From Orbicella faveolata (taxonomy: Eukaryota; Cnidaria; Anthozoa; Scleractinia; Merulinidae), in the NCBI RefSeq assembly GCF_002042975.1, contig NW_018149007.1, forward strand, positions 2,536,031-2,600,030: DNA of 64,000 nucleotides, written 5' to 3'. Below the pieces are notes generated by a model that searched no databases, was not told the DNA's origin, and saw only the letters and a list, made by a program, of their open reading frames with translations. This document shows, in pieces, positions 34,201 through 43,664 of the stretch. Numbering within the stretch: position 1 is the first letter of the stretch; every line of letters starts with the position of its first letter. Position numbers and translations under genes: made by a program.

Positions 34201-37200
34201 CTTAGATTCAAGATACAGGGACCAAACGTTATATGAAGCTTACTTTTGATGACGTATGTCATATGACTTAACTTGGTTACCATGGCAACCAGCGATGACG
34301 TCAGGTTTAACTACCTGCTATTTTGGTGGCGGCCATCTTGGATCCACCATCTTGGATTTTCGAACTCTCATTTTTCTAAAGCAAAACAGTGAATTTTAAA
34401 TAAACTTTAACTAACGAATGATNNNNNNNNNNNNNNNNNNNNNNNNNNNNNNNNNNNNNNNNNNNNNNNNNNNNNNNNNNNNNNNNNNNNNNNNNNNNNN
34501 NNNNNNNNNNGCTAGTCCCATAGTAAGAACGCAGACGCTTTTCGTCTTCTTTCTGTTATGTATAATACTAATGTACAGCTCCGTTAAAAGTGTTCGTGCA
34601 TAAAATGTGACTTAAGTGCTTACGCACTAAGACCATCCTCGTCATCAACTCGTTTGCCGTCTGTGAATGGATTTGTACAGGTTTTTCCAAAGCATTAACA
34701 AAGAGGAGTGCATGGAATTCTGTCCTTGAAACAGCTACAGAGTCCCTTGCAGTCTGACTTGCAGCCGCATTTGGTAAGCTCAACAACAACTTGGGATGCA
34801 GGGAGAGACAAGCATTAGGGATCAGCAGGTGTTGCGTTCACTAGATGAGCGCAACAAAATCAAACTACATTTGATTTTGTTATTGTAAACCATGACGAGC
34901 TTGATGGTTGTGTTGCTGGAGAAGTGCGCTAATAATCTATTGGCAAACAAAGTGACCAGTCTCAGCTTTTTCATAACGTCCCATGAGGAGTGCTTAGAAG
35001 AATGCAACAGTCTGTCTTCAAAAAATACTTCAAATCGCTTTTGGCCCTTCTCTGTGTAGCACAGGATATATCTTCCTTTGCTTTTTCAGGCACAAGAGCT
35101 GACGACAACACACTCTTCAAGGCAGACTTAACTGTAAATGGGTTGCCTTTGCAGTGCAGCTGTATCGACTGGCGGAGTTTCATTGCGTTTTTTCGCGTTC
35201 TTACGGCAACATCGCAAGAGAGCTGATAGTGCTCGTTCCGCTCAGAAGCCTTGGACACTTTAGGAAAGCGTTTCATTGCTTTACCATACAGTGGAGATGC
35301 AGTGACATGACAAGGTGATCTAGGGCGGCTTCGTCTTGACTTAACCCGAACATACCTCCGTGGCGCTTTAATACCTTGAGCTCCTGTTCTAGCGTCTGAT
35401 CTGTGAACAACCTCATGAACAGGATCTCTGACTTCGCTACAAAATCCTCGGACTTCAATGCCTCATATGTCATAAGGTCCTCCTGCTCGAGTGCGTTAAT
35501 CTGCGCGAGGTGGACTGGCATTAGCCGAGCGTAGTTGAAGAGATCGTGCGAGAAGAAGTACTTTATCAGGCATTCCATCGCTGCCAGGTAGCGTTCCCAG
35601 TCCCCAGAGCGGCAAGCATGAATGAGCTGTAACAGGTTGTGCAATTACTTGAGATACTCTATCATAAATTGTGCAAGATTTCAAGTCCTTGTTCTTCACG
35701 GTCTTGTGGTTTGACCATTTCAGAGTACCAGGGTTCGTCATAGATGTTAACCATTTCTGGACTGCGCTCGTGGAGGGCTCCTTTAAAGGATACGAAGATA
35801 CGAATAGAGTGTTTCATTTTATCCAGATGTTCACCATTCTCTGCATTAGCCTTGCCTAAATAATTTCCATTTCAAACATGCCATCGGGAGGAAAAAACTA
35901 AACTTTATTATGCCCATCACTGTGCTTCCTGCGCTCATGATTTGGCACATGTGAAATGCCACGTCTAAATCAAATGCCGCATGTGTTTAATTCCAAGCGA
36001 CTCAAATTGGTATTTGATTCGGCGCATATGAAATTCGACGTCTAAACCAGGCCTAAGTGAGAAAAAAAAAACAGCCGTAAAACTCCAAACTCTAGGCGTG
36101 TTTCGCAATTTTAAGCCCTGAAAAGAAACTCGTCAGTTCCAGCAGCATATGTTATCATTCGTTACTTAGGGTGCGTTTATTTGTTAAGATCATTCCCCAA
36201 TATTGCACTGCGCATCCCTGCTGCGCATAATTTCACATGTGATTAGTGCGCGCGCATTAAAAAATGGCGGCTTTTCCTTTACGGCTGGTCCTCGCCATAG
36301 AAGTAAATCGATATTTCCTCGAAAACGAGTACGGTGACCTATCATTTTTTTCTGTTGTTTTGAACTGAGTAATAAATTTCTCTGTGTAAAATAAATATGA
36401 ACCAATTCTCAGTGTAGAACAAGAAACAATCGTTGGAAACGTGAAGTTAGCAAGCAATTGTGACTATAATCATGGTGCTATTATAAGGATTTATTAGGTA
36501 CAAACAAGGTGCTGTTGCTCCTAAACGAACATGGGGACCTCTCATTTTTATTTCAAAATTTAAGTTCCTATAATATAAACAATCAATAGGCAAAGTTTGA
36601 CAAAAATCTCAGTGCAGGTTCTGTTTCATTGGAATGACCTTAAGAAAATCCAAGATTGGACTTTTAAATCCGCAAACGAATTTTGCGTTTCTTTACTAAA
36701 CAGATCAATCCGAGATCACTCAGATCATGATGCATCAAAGGAACCAAAAAATCCTTGCCCAGAGTGGATTCTTCGGTTCCTTGATCCGATAGATCTTAGA
36801 TTAATCTGTTTAGAAAAGAAATGCAAAATCCGTTTTCGGATTTAAGAATCCAATCTTGGATTTTCTGAAAGAAACCTACCCTAAAAGTTTATTAAAAATG
36901 CACTGTTTTCCTTTAGAAGTACGAGAGTTCGAGAATCCAAGATGGCAGATCCAAGATGGCCGCCACCAAAATAGTAGGTAGTTAATCCTGACATCATCGC
37001 TGGTTGCCATGGCAACCAATCTAAGTCATACGATGAACGTCATCAAGAGCAAGCTTCGTGTAAAGTTTGGTCCCTTTACCTTGAATCTAAGAGCAAAGAC
37101 ATTCGCAAAACCTGTTTTTGCATCCAATTAGCATACATTAGCATAAATTTAGTCATTGAGGAGCCAGAAACATGGGAAGATGGGATCGGAAAATTTGAAC

Positions 37201-38672
37201 CCCATCGGATTCTTATTATTCTACCCAAAATTAGTCCAAAATAGCGAAAAATTCAATTTCGGCACGAAAGTCCTACAGGAGCGATTTTGCGGACATACCG
37301 GACCGCACTATTTTATACAATCATGTTTTCTGATTTCACATCCTAACTACTGTGTAATGATTCCATTTAGTACAAGGGGCACTAATTTACTTTTGGTAGC
37401 ACAAGGTAAAGGTGCTTATTACATGTTGGAATAGGACGCTTATTTGGTCTTAGATAGCTCTCAACAAATAACCCAAGAAATGTAACAATGGTCCAGCAAC
37501 ACTCAAAACACCATTCTCATGTTTATTCCAAGGTCTCTGAAGTCTACATCTCACTATGGTAAAAGGGGCCTTAAAGCCCTTTTCTTGTCTGCTTTACAAT
37601 GTAATCCAACCATGGATGCAAGGCAATTCCGGGCAGAAACTAGAAAATTGTCTGGAAATGCCCCACATTCACGTTTGATTATAGTGTAATGCAAATGAGA
37701 AAAGTTACCCATGGTCCTGGGGGGTACTCCCAGAAAAGTTGGGTGGTGGTGTGCAACCCACTTCCCAAAACCCTTACCCTATTTATGACCGAACCAAAAA
37801 TTTGATACCCTATTTAGGACCATAGTTGCCCTAAACATAAGTTATAAAGGGCTTTTGTTGATGGTCTTATCGATAATGCTGAAAAAGTAGCTTTTTCTAA
37901 TAATAACATACCCAATTCAAGACTAGAGTGCAAAAACCATACCTTATTTATAACCAAAATGGCCAAAATTGATACCCTATTTATGACCAAAACAGTCAAA
38001 AAACCATACCCTTTAGGGCTGCACATACCTATATAGCCCACATAAGGGAATACCTCCAGGGCCCATGGCAACGGCTATTGGAAGGGGCATGCTTATTGAA
38101 ATAAGGGTACTTATCAGGAAAAAAACCCAGCACCCAATTCAGGGTGCTCGCTAAATTGAATAATTAGGTTCCTAGTTGTAGCTATGCTTCTGTCAGTTTT
38201 CATTGTGGTCATCACTCACCTTTTGCACTTCTGCAGAAGTTTGACTGAAAAGTGCCACAGGTGAGATTCTCATAGCTGCACCGTTACCATAGGAACCTTG
38301 CCCATCAAACTGACTCCGGGCTGGAAGTGTCACGTCGTCGGGATTCTCATCCCGCAACCGCTCGAACACCGTCCCGACAGCTGCGCCGTAACCGCGGCCA
38401 GGTTCCCGAAAGAACTCCTCCACAAACTCCTGGGCCATGCTTCGATTGTCGTATTTCGTCTGCTCCGTTAAAGACTTGCAGATTGCTCGAGTCATCGCCG
38501 AGTCGTCTGTGTAATTGATGGGCTCTTTGTTGTCTTTGATTTTGGTTAACGTGTAATCGGTGACTTCGCCCCAGGGAAGAATGAAAGGAGTGCCTTCGTA
38601 GTGAGATCCAAGGCAATCGCCGACCAAGGCACCAACTAGTGTACCGCGATATTTGTTTAACATTCTATTCAT
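30870..38672 (-). CDS. ADPRS: ADP-ribosylhydrolase ARH3, complete 3-exon gene
   Basis: Exons (minus): 38672-38220, 32379-32180, 31287-30870; 1071 nt, 356 residues, close to human ARH3 (363). The enzyme is a Mg2+-dependent hydrolase that removes ADP-ribose from serine and degrades poly(ADP-ribose) and O-acetyl-ADP-ribose in the nucleus, cytosol and mitochondria. Metal-site motifs are present: [14 protein letters not shown] (residues 14-27), TDDS (55-58; TDDT in human), [10 protein letters not shown] before the exon 1 end, [15 protein letters not shown] early in exon 2, and GGDTDTIA (291-298) followed by [11 protein letters not shown]. These identify ARH3 rather than ARH1 or ARH2. The N-terminus is short, so the Ala-rich extension of the human protein is absent. 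The C-terminus ends in a lysine/arginine cluster ([10 protein letters not shown]) that could be a nuclear signal. The 5.8-kb first intron carries a 3.3-kb transposon. Confidence 0.93.
31648..31925. repeat. Fold-back element in ARH3 intron 2
   Basis: Left ggctctcacataaagaggac, then aggggtgctc, is the imperfect reverse complement of right gagcacccctgtccttttta, then tatcggagtcc. The interior (gtacccctacgaggtacc) is non-coding. About 278 bp. Confidence 0.6.
32180..32379 (-). CDS. ADPRS: ARH3 exon 2
   Basis: Acceptor tatcttaatag, donor AACAG|gttagg, phase 0 in and phase 2 out. Encodes residues 152-217 plus two bases: [22 protein letters not shown] corresponds to the [19 protein letters not shown] region of human ARH3, followed by an acidic/lysine-rich helix ([16 protein letters not shown]). 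Confidence 0.9.
33995..34411 (+). repeat. Left terminal inverted repeat of the 3.3-kb transposon
   Basis: 417 bp, inverted match to 36883-37308 with scattered substitutions and small indels. Contains GGTTACCATGGCAACC (34275-34290), TGACGTCA (34296-34303) and two CCATCTTGGAT motifs near its inner end. Confidence 0.8.
34423..34510. other. Assembly gap (88 N)
   Basis: A run of N just inside the left TIR of the transposon, so part of the element interior is missing or its length is unknown. Confidence 0.99.
34568..35700 (-). pseudogene. Decayed transposon-associated protein of unknown function
   Basis: Consecutive minus-strand frames read as one protein broken by frameshifts: 35644-35273 ([53 protein letters not shown]), then 35276-34971 ([29 protein letters not shown]), then ~35010-34822 ([11 protein letters not shown]), then 34789-34568 ([20 protein letters not shown]). 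From memory this follows an uncharacterised, highly expanded protein family in cnidarian and other invertebrate genomes (words such as NYARYLPVY, DQxIEQ, Cx[13 protein letters not shown], WDxMKKLKL). I cannot name a function. The breaks and its place inside a TIR element argue for a dead element gene. Confidence 0.55.
36643..36866. repeat. Fold-back MITE nested in the 3.3-kb transposon
   Basis: agaaaatccaagattggact at 36643 is mirrored by ccaatcttggattttct ending at 36866. The arms continue with aaatccgcaaacgaattttg against caaaatccgttttcggattt and then aacagatcaatccgagatc. About 224 bp with arms near 100 bp. Confidence 0.7.
36883..37308 (-). repeat. Right terminal inverted repeat of the 3.3-kb transposon
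   Basis: 426 bp, inverted partner of 33995-34411. Contains the perfect palindrome GGTTGCCATGGCAACC (37002-37017), a TGATGTCA variant beside it (read on the minus strand) and tandem ATCCAAGATGG motifs at its inner end. Confidence 0.8.
37713..38063. repeat. GGGTACTCCC-type TIR element, copy 1
   Basis: Ends ggtcctggggggtactccc and gggaatacctccagggcc are inverted repeats. The interior repeats taccctatttatgacc words. It sits at the 5' end of ARH3 intron 1, about 157 bp from the exon 1 donor. A related, degenerate copy is at 43665-44031. Confidence 0.6.
38220..38672 (-). CDS. ADPRS: ARH3 exon 1
   Basis: Starts ATG at 38672 (A at -3); a second ATG follows three codons later. Donor AAAAG|gtgagt, phase 0. 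Encodes residues 1-151 with [21 protein letters not shown] and [17 protein letters not shown]. Codon use is GC-richer than the surrounding intergenic DNA. Confidence 0.93.
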
Positions 38673-38796
38673 TTTGTTGCAGGGACCTTTTCCAAAACTT
38701 TCTTACATGTACACTTTTCACTTCCGTGTTCAGAAAGAGGGTTGACCAGCGGTCTTACATTATGTCCCATCGGCCAAAGGGAGCTTGTTCGCTCAA
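38673..38796. promoter_or_regulatory. Putative bidirectional promoter between ARH3 and the unknown gene
   Basis: 124 bp separates the two divergent start codons. It contains CACTTCCG at 38719-38726 (minus-strand CGGAAGTG, an ETS-family core), and a catggcggc motif lies at 38802-38810 just inside the plus-strand frame. No TATA box is evident. Transcription starts are not visible from sequence. Confidence 0.5.
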
Positions 38797-39690
38797 ATGT
38801 CATGGCGGCAAAATTGTGTCCTTACATTATGTAACAACATGTTCTCATCTCGGATTTTTTCGAGCAAACTATGCTGTGTCTCGAGGACTTTACTTGCTAA
38901 TTCGAAGATAAATAGATTTAGCTCAAGTTTTTCACGCTCGTACTCAGAGACTATAGAAAGAATCAAGGAATTGCTGGCTGCCAAATCCAACGATGAGCTG
39001 AGAAGCAAAACTACGCGGCTTTTCGTGGGAACAGGGCAATATTACGAACACGAGACCAACGAACGGGTTATTATCCTGTCCCTAGGAGACGATGGAAACA
39101 CGAGGCCACCGTTTATGCTACACGATACTACTCTACACCGCGATGAGGTGGTAAAGTTAGAGCATGAACTGAATTCTTTGCCACTGGTCGGGTTACTTCA
39201 TTCTGGGGAGTTAGACAGTGTGCAGGACTCGCCTTGGAAATTCGGATTTGTTCATAAACCAGTCTTTTCGATCTTCTCAGCTTCTGGATTTTGCTGCCAG
39301 CTTCGGCAATCAAATTCAGAAGGAAGGTACTTTAGAATCTTTGATGAACATGTGCATGAAGATATCCCCCTATCAGGTATTGATCACATCCAGGTGTTCC
39401 TCTCCCCTGAACCATGGGAAGAGAGAAAACTACGGCTCAAAATGAAAAATGGAGATGTTGTCAGCATCGTCGAGGACCGTGAAGAGAACATGTACAATGA
39501 CGATGGCTTGGCTTCTCTGATGCTCACCACTGAATGGATGGTAAAGGCTGCTGGTCATTTGTGTTTAACAGCGAGACAGTTTGGAGACACCAAGGTGTCA
39601 CTAAAACTTCCTTCTGTTCTTAGAGCTGATGTCAACCCATGGGTTGCAATGAGAAATAAAATATGGGCTGAAAAGAGCAATGAAAATTGA
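38797..39690 (+). CDS. Unknown protein with mitochondrial-type N-terminus
   Basis: Single open frame ending TGA; 298 codons from the first ATG at 38797 (297 residues). A second ATG at 38839 has A at -3 and directly begins a Ser/Arg-rich, acid-free segment (MFSSRIFSSKLCC, then NRFSSSFSRSYSETI) typical of a mitochondrial presequence, so translation may start there (283 residues). The rest is soluble and well mixed: TRLFVGTGQYYEHETNERV, an HDTTLHRDEVVKLEHEL region, SPWKFGFVHKPVFSIF and a C-terminal NPWVAMRNKIWAEK. I recognise no family and no catalytic motif. It is head-to-head with ARH3, part of whose pool is mitochondrial in humans. Codon use and length support a real gene; absence of introns is notable but not diagnostic. 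Confidence 0.75.
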   Translation: MSWRQNCVLTLCNNMFSSRIFSSKLCCVSRTLLANSKINRFSSSFSRSYSETIERIKELLAAKSNDELRSKTTRLFVGTGQYYEHETNERVIILSLGDDGNTRPPFMLHDTTLHRDEVVKLEHELNSLPLVGLLHSGELDSVQDSPWKFGFVHKPVFSIFSASGFCCQLRQSNSEGRYFRIFDEHVHEDIPLSGIDHIQVFLSPEPWEERKLRLKMKNGDVVSIVEDREENMYNDDGLASLMLTTEWMVKAAGHLCLTARQFGDTKVSLKLPSVLRADVNPWVAMRNKIWAEKSNEN

Positions 39691-39754
39691 GAACAGAAGA
39701 ATTGGCTCCGGAGAATACATTCAGGTAGGGTTCAACAACTGTTCAATACTTCAT

Positions 39755-40571
39755 TAACCTGCAAACAGGCTCCTGGCGAGGCAGGGAAAAAATACTCAGT
39801 GGGCGAAGCAAACGGTTTGGGGCAGGGAGCTTGTAGACTTTGTTTTTGATGCGTCAATCCATCCCTGGTGATTGGCTTGTGACAAATCAGTCAAGAAGGT
39901 AATAAGAACTGTCAAAATTTGTTTTTCCCCACACTGATGCAACAGCTTTTGACAACACTCTCCTGCTGGGACATTGTTTACAGCATGGAATATTTTTTTC
40001 TGAACTGCCTTGCCTTTTTTTGTGCTGGACAAGTCTTTTGTTTGGCTCATCCCTACATGTTAAAAACAAGCCATTGCAGTGAGCCTTTGGAGAAGTTGAA
40101 GGATTCACCTGATCAGTGTTCCAATCTGCCTGGAATTCCATGTAAACTTGTAAACTGTGCATTGCACCCAGACGCCATCTTTCTTGGCAAAAATTATCCA
40201 CATTTTTGAGCAGTCATCAAGATTCTTCAATATTTATCTAAAAGGCAAATTAAAGCTGTCAACATTCAGCAATTTAACCAATCAGATCATGTACCAGTTT
40301 CTGGTATCATGGAATGGTAGCATCAATACAAGCCACTTTTGATATATTAAAATTCAGCTTGATTGTGAGGCCTAGAGGACACAAACCAAAGAAATGAATA
40401 AACATGGTCATTCGATTTCCTTTGTTCGTGTCCTCTAAGCCTCACTGTCAAGCTGAATTTTAATATATCGAAAGTGGTATATAGAATGTCTACCGGCTCC
40501 CCCATCCGCACTGCTCACTTTGCTTGCTGAATTCTTTTTTCTGCGCTTGGCGGGAGCCTGTTTGTAGGCTA
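39755..40571. mobile_element. TAGCCTGCG-family TIR element, copy 2 (817 bp)
   Basis: The left end TAACCTGCAAACAGGCTCC, then tggcgag, is the inverted partner of the right end cgggagcctgtttgtaggcta. It is flanked by a perfect 9-bp direct repeat, ATACTTCAT (39746-39754 and 40572-40580). A 9-bp duplication is typical of Mutator-like elements. No transposase is seen, so it is non-autonomous. It lies 65 bp after the stop codon of the unknown gene, probably in its 3' UTR or just past it. Confidence 0.75.
40333..40478. repeat. Near-perfect fold-back nested in copy 2
   Basis: Arms ccacttttgatatattaaaa, then ttcagctt and gaggcctagaggacacaaac, against their reverse complements ending taatatatcgaaagtgg. 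146 bp with a small centre. An AATAAA is at 40397-40402 on the plus strand. Confidence 0.7.
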
Positions 40572-41379
40572 ATACTTCATTTGAAACTGTTTCTGAAGTT
40601 GTTGTTATTCTACAGTATTGCTTTCTGCCAGTATTCTTCTTGGGTTTACTGCAATCCTACCAATAGGTGTAATGCAATGCTATACCTGTGACAAAAATAA
40701 TTTGCTATGTAGTTTGTATCCTAGTGAGTCAATACTTCAGGGCATACACGTATATAGCTTTTCTAGCTGGAGTTTAGTTGAATCAAATGCCCATTCCCAT
40801 GGGTTGATTTATGGTCATGTGGCAATGGCTAAATCTAAATGTTACCTGGCAGGCTACAATTAAGCAATTGTCACCAACTTTCTCACCAAGCATAGGTTAC
40901 TTTTACTTACAACTTTATGCTAAACTCCAGCTTTATAACCAAACACTTAATCACCAGTCCCTCGTGAAACAGTTAGTTTAATTTGTTTTCCCTCAAATCT
41001 CAATGTTTCCCAGATGAAGTCGAGGAAAACTGTTTCCCAAGAGACCAATGATTAAGTGTATAGTTTTGACCTTCTAGCTAAGCTAAAGTCTTTGCTTATC
41101 GTGAGTTTGTGTAACACAAGGAAGGAGAATTTCCTTTCGCAAATGTACTGTGCAGGACAGATGTAAGTCGACAATCGATACTCTCAAGATTGGAGAATTA
41201 AAAGAGATTGCCCACATTGGCCCAGTACTGTACATGAGCTGGATAACACACTGTGAATTGAAAAGTGGTTTCGATCACATTGCTATCTGATGGCAGCAGA
41301 AGACCAGACAAATGGCATGGTTTTTATGCTGTTCAACACAGCTGGACTTCCAGGGTCACTTTCAATTAGCATAAAATTG

Positions 41380-41760
41380 AACCTCCACTAATGGCCACCT
41401 CTCTACAACGGCCACTTTTTTTTGTTCAAGTAGACAGTCCATAGTTTCAGTCTTATTTCAACCTCTCTACAATGGCCAACTCTCCACAATGGCAACGGCC
41501 ACTAAAACGCATTTAAAATGAAAACGACTGACAAATGGTGTACACAGAAGGTCACCAAACTCGATCTGTACCAGGATTTGTTGCTCTCTGTTTCTGTTTA
41601 GTTGCTGTGTTATTGATAATACGCTAAAATAAGCGTTTTTTTTTTTTTGTACTCCCAAAAAGATCAGGTGTCATATTACACCCCTACCCTCCATAACAGC
41701 CACCTCTCAACAATGAGCACTTTCCTCTGTTCCCAAGGTGACAAATGGTGAAGAGGTTTG
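41380..41760. repeat. Degenerate repeat of CCTCTCTACAAYGGCCA units
   Basis: The words acctccactaatggccac, ctctctacaacggccac, ctctctacaatggcca, actctccacaatggcaac and cacctctcaacaatgagc recur along the block. Non-coding. Confidence 0.55.
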
Positions 41761-42241
41761 ACTGTAGTTAACTCAAAAGTCTATGGAGGTGCATGTATAT
41801 GTAGGGCTTCTTCAATTCCAAAAAGTCAATGCAGTGCTACACACAATGCAATGCAACCGGGTGCATCGGTACATGTGCACATGGCCCAGTATTAAAAATT
41901 GTAATGTGTAATTGTAAATGAATTGGGTGGGGTTGCATGTACTGGTACATGTGTACTTGGCCAAGGGTTAATTAAAAATTGTAATGTATTTTACAGTATT
42001 TATTATTGCAATTAGTCTTAGTGTACATGTTATTCCTTGTGCTGCAGGATGATGATGAGGACAAGTGTTTGCTGCAACTGTAACTCTAGTGCTTGTGAGT
42101 GAGTAATCATTGTTACTGACAATATTATTTCCTCTTTTATGACTTGCTAGAACTTGCTAGAACTTGTTGGGAAAGTACTGAAAAGTCTGTGGTCATTGGT
42201 TGTGGCTTAGGGCTTAATGTTACATAAGCTAGTTACTTAAT

Positions 42242-42395
42242 GAAATGAAACAAAACAAAACCAAGACAAAGCAAACTAAACAAAACAAAACAAAACAAAA
42301 CAAAACAAAACAAAACAAAACAAAACAAAACAAAACAAAACAAAACAAAACAAAACAAAACCAAATAAAATCAAACAAAATCAAACCAAACAGTG
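42242..42395. repeat. (AAAAC)n microsatellite
   Basis: About 20 nearly uninterrupted aaaac pentamers at 42282-42361 with degenerate units on both sides. Open frames across it on both strands are artefacts of the repeat. Confidence 0.95.
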
Positions 42396-43664
42396 CCTGT
42401 GGCTTGAGGCATAATATTGCAGAAGCAGGCATTAATTACCAGAGCTAACGTGTATGAAACAAAATTAAATGAAATTGAGCACAGGAGCCTATGACCAGAG
42501 GGGTTATTCTACAGTCTGTGGTCAGTAAGCCCTCATTTGAGAATACTTTCAATGGAAACTACATTCCATCCAAGGGAGGTAGAAATACTTGAAGCCTCTC
42601 ACGTTACAGAAAGAAACATCCCGCTTATTTCTTTGAAACGTCCCAAGAGCTGTACAGTACTGGTACAAAGGCTCAGCCATCTCAACTGTGAAGCTGTTTG
42701 AAGCTGATTATGAGCAAATGTTTTGGTCTCTCTTCTGCCTGTAAATTTTTTTGAGATTTCCATAAGGTATATAATGTAATGTACTGATTATAATTCTTTT
42801 ACATTATGTTATAGTACAGTACATTATATTTAATAATAACAGAAGCATATCACCTAGGTGATATGCTTGTGATAATAATAATACATTTCATTACTTTGTG
42901 CTACATTGCAAATACTGTGTAATTTACAATACTGTACCTTGATAAGTAATATCTTAGAAATTGATTTTGTAATGATAAATAACAATAAAAAGTCATAATG
43001 TTTCGACCACTCCAAGGTCATTTTCAAGTGTGTGTAGAAAATATATGAAATAAGCATAAATGTTTCTGACAGTAAAAAATAGTCAAAAATATCACAAACA
43101 GTAGAATGCAATAATATATGTAAGATAAGTGATAAACATATTTACAAAGTTGAAGAGGGGACCTAAACCAGTGAGACAATAAAACAATACTAATAACCCT
43201 AAAGAACTGATCTAAACAAATAATTTAGTGTGAATTGAATCACACTGTTTGTTCAGTGTTAATTTTAAAACTTTGCTCATTGTCGTCTGGCTTCTTGTCA
43301 TGTTGCTCGCTAAGGTGGTTTCCAACTGCTGATCCTTTGAGTTCTTCAATTCATTGGTGTAGGTGTTGGCAAGTATAATTTAGAATACTGTGAATATATT
43401 GTATGTAGAAAATAAGTACATGCATCACTATGAGGCTTGTATGACTTGTTTTTAAGACCTTTGTGGTACCTGTGCAAATACTTTGCCAACTGATCTACTT
43501 TTATGAAGCCGGCTTTGGGAGCAGATCAATTTTAAGCCCATTTTATGCCAGTTACATGATATGACATGGATAGATTGCAATAGGGTGAATACATGATTAA
43601 TAGTTATTGAGAAAATAAATCGTGTACTGTATCTGAATGTTTGCACATGAGCAATTAGCAGGTA

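Larger units (their letters stand above)
33995..37308. mobile_element. 3.3-kb DNA transposon with ~420-bp terminal inverted repeats
   Basis: The termini are inverted copies: 33995-34411 and 36883-37308 align over their full length, for example gactttcgtgccgaaatt, gatggggttcaaattttccg and ttttggtggcggccatcttg. The outer ends read GTGTGG and CCGCAC and are each flanked by TA, suggesting a TA target site as in Tc1/mariner-type elements, though flanking ATAT makes this uncertain. The interior has a decayed minus-strand coding region and an N gap next to the left TIR. The superfamily is not assigned. Confidence 0.75.
32380..38219 (-). other. ARH3 intron 1
   Basis: 5.8-kb intron. From its 3' end it holds unassigned repeat-like sequence at 33100-33650 (many cctg/ccccaa words), the long-TIR transposon 33995-37308 with an assembly gap, and a further fold-back element at 37713-38063. 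Confidence 0.7.

Noticed and set aside
38347-38616. 89-codon minus frame over ARH3 exon 1
   Set aside because: Out-of-frame shadow of the well-supported ARH3 exon.
40618-40863. Frame with a signal-like start and CYTC motif, suggestive of a Ly6-type secreted protein
   Set aside because: It begins at TTG, lacks the further cysteines of a three-finger fold, and lies just after a transposon end.
42229-42448. Open frames on both strands
   Set aside because: Produced entirely by the (AAAAC)n microsatellite.
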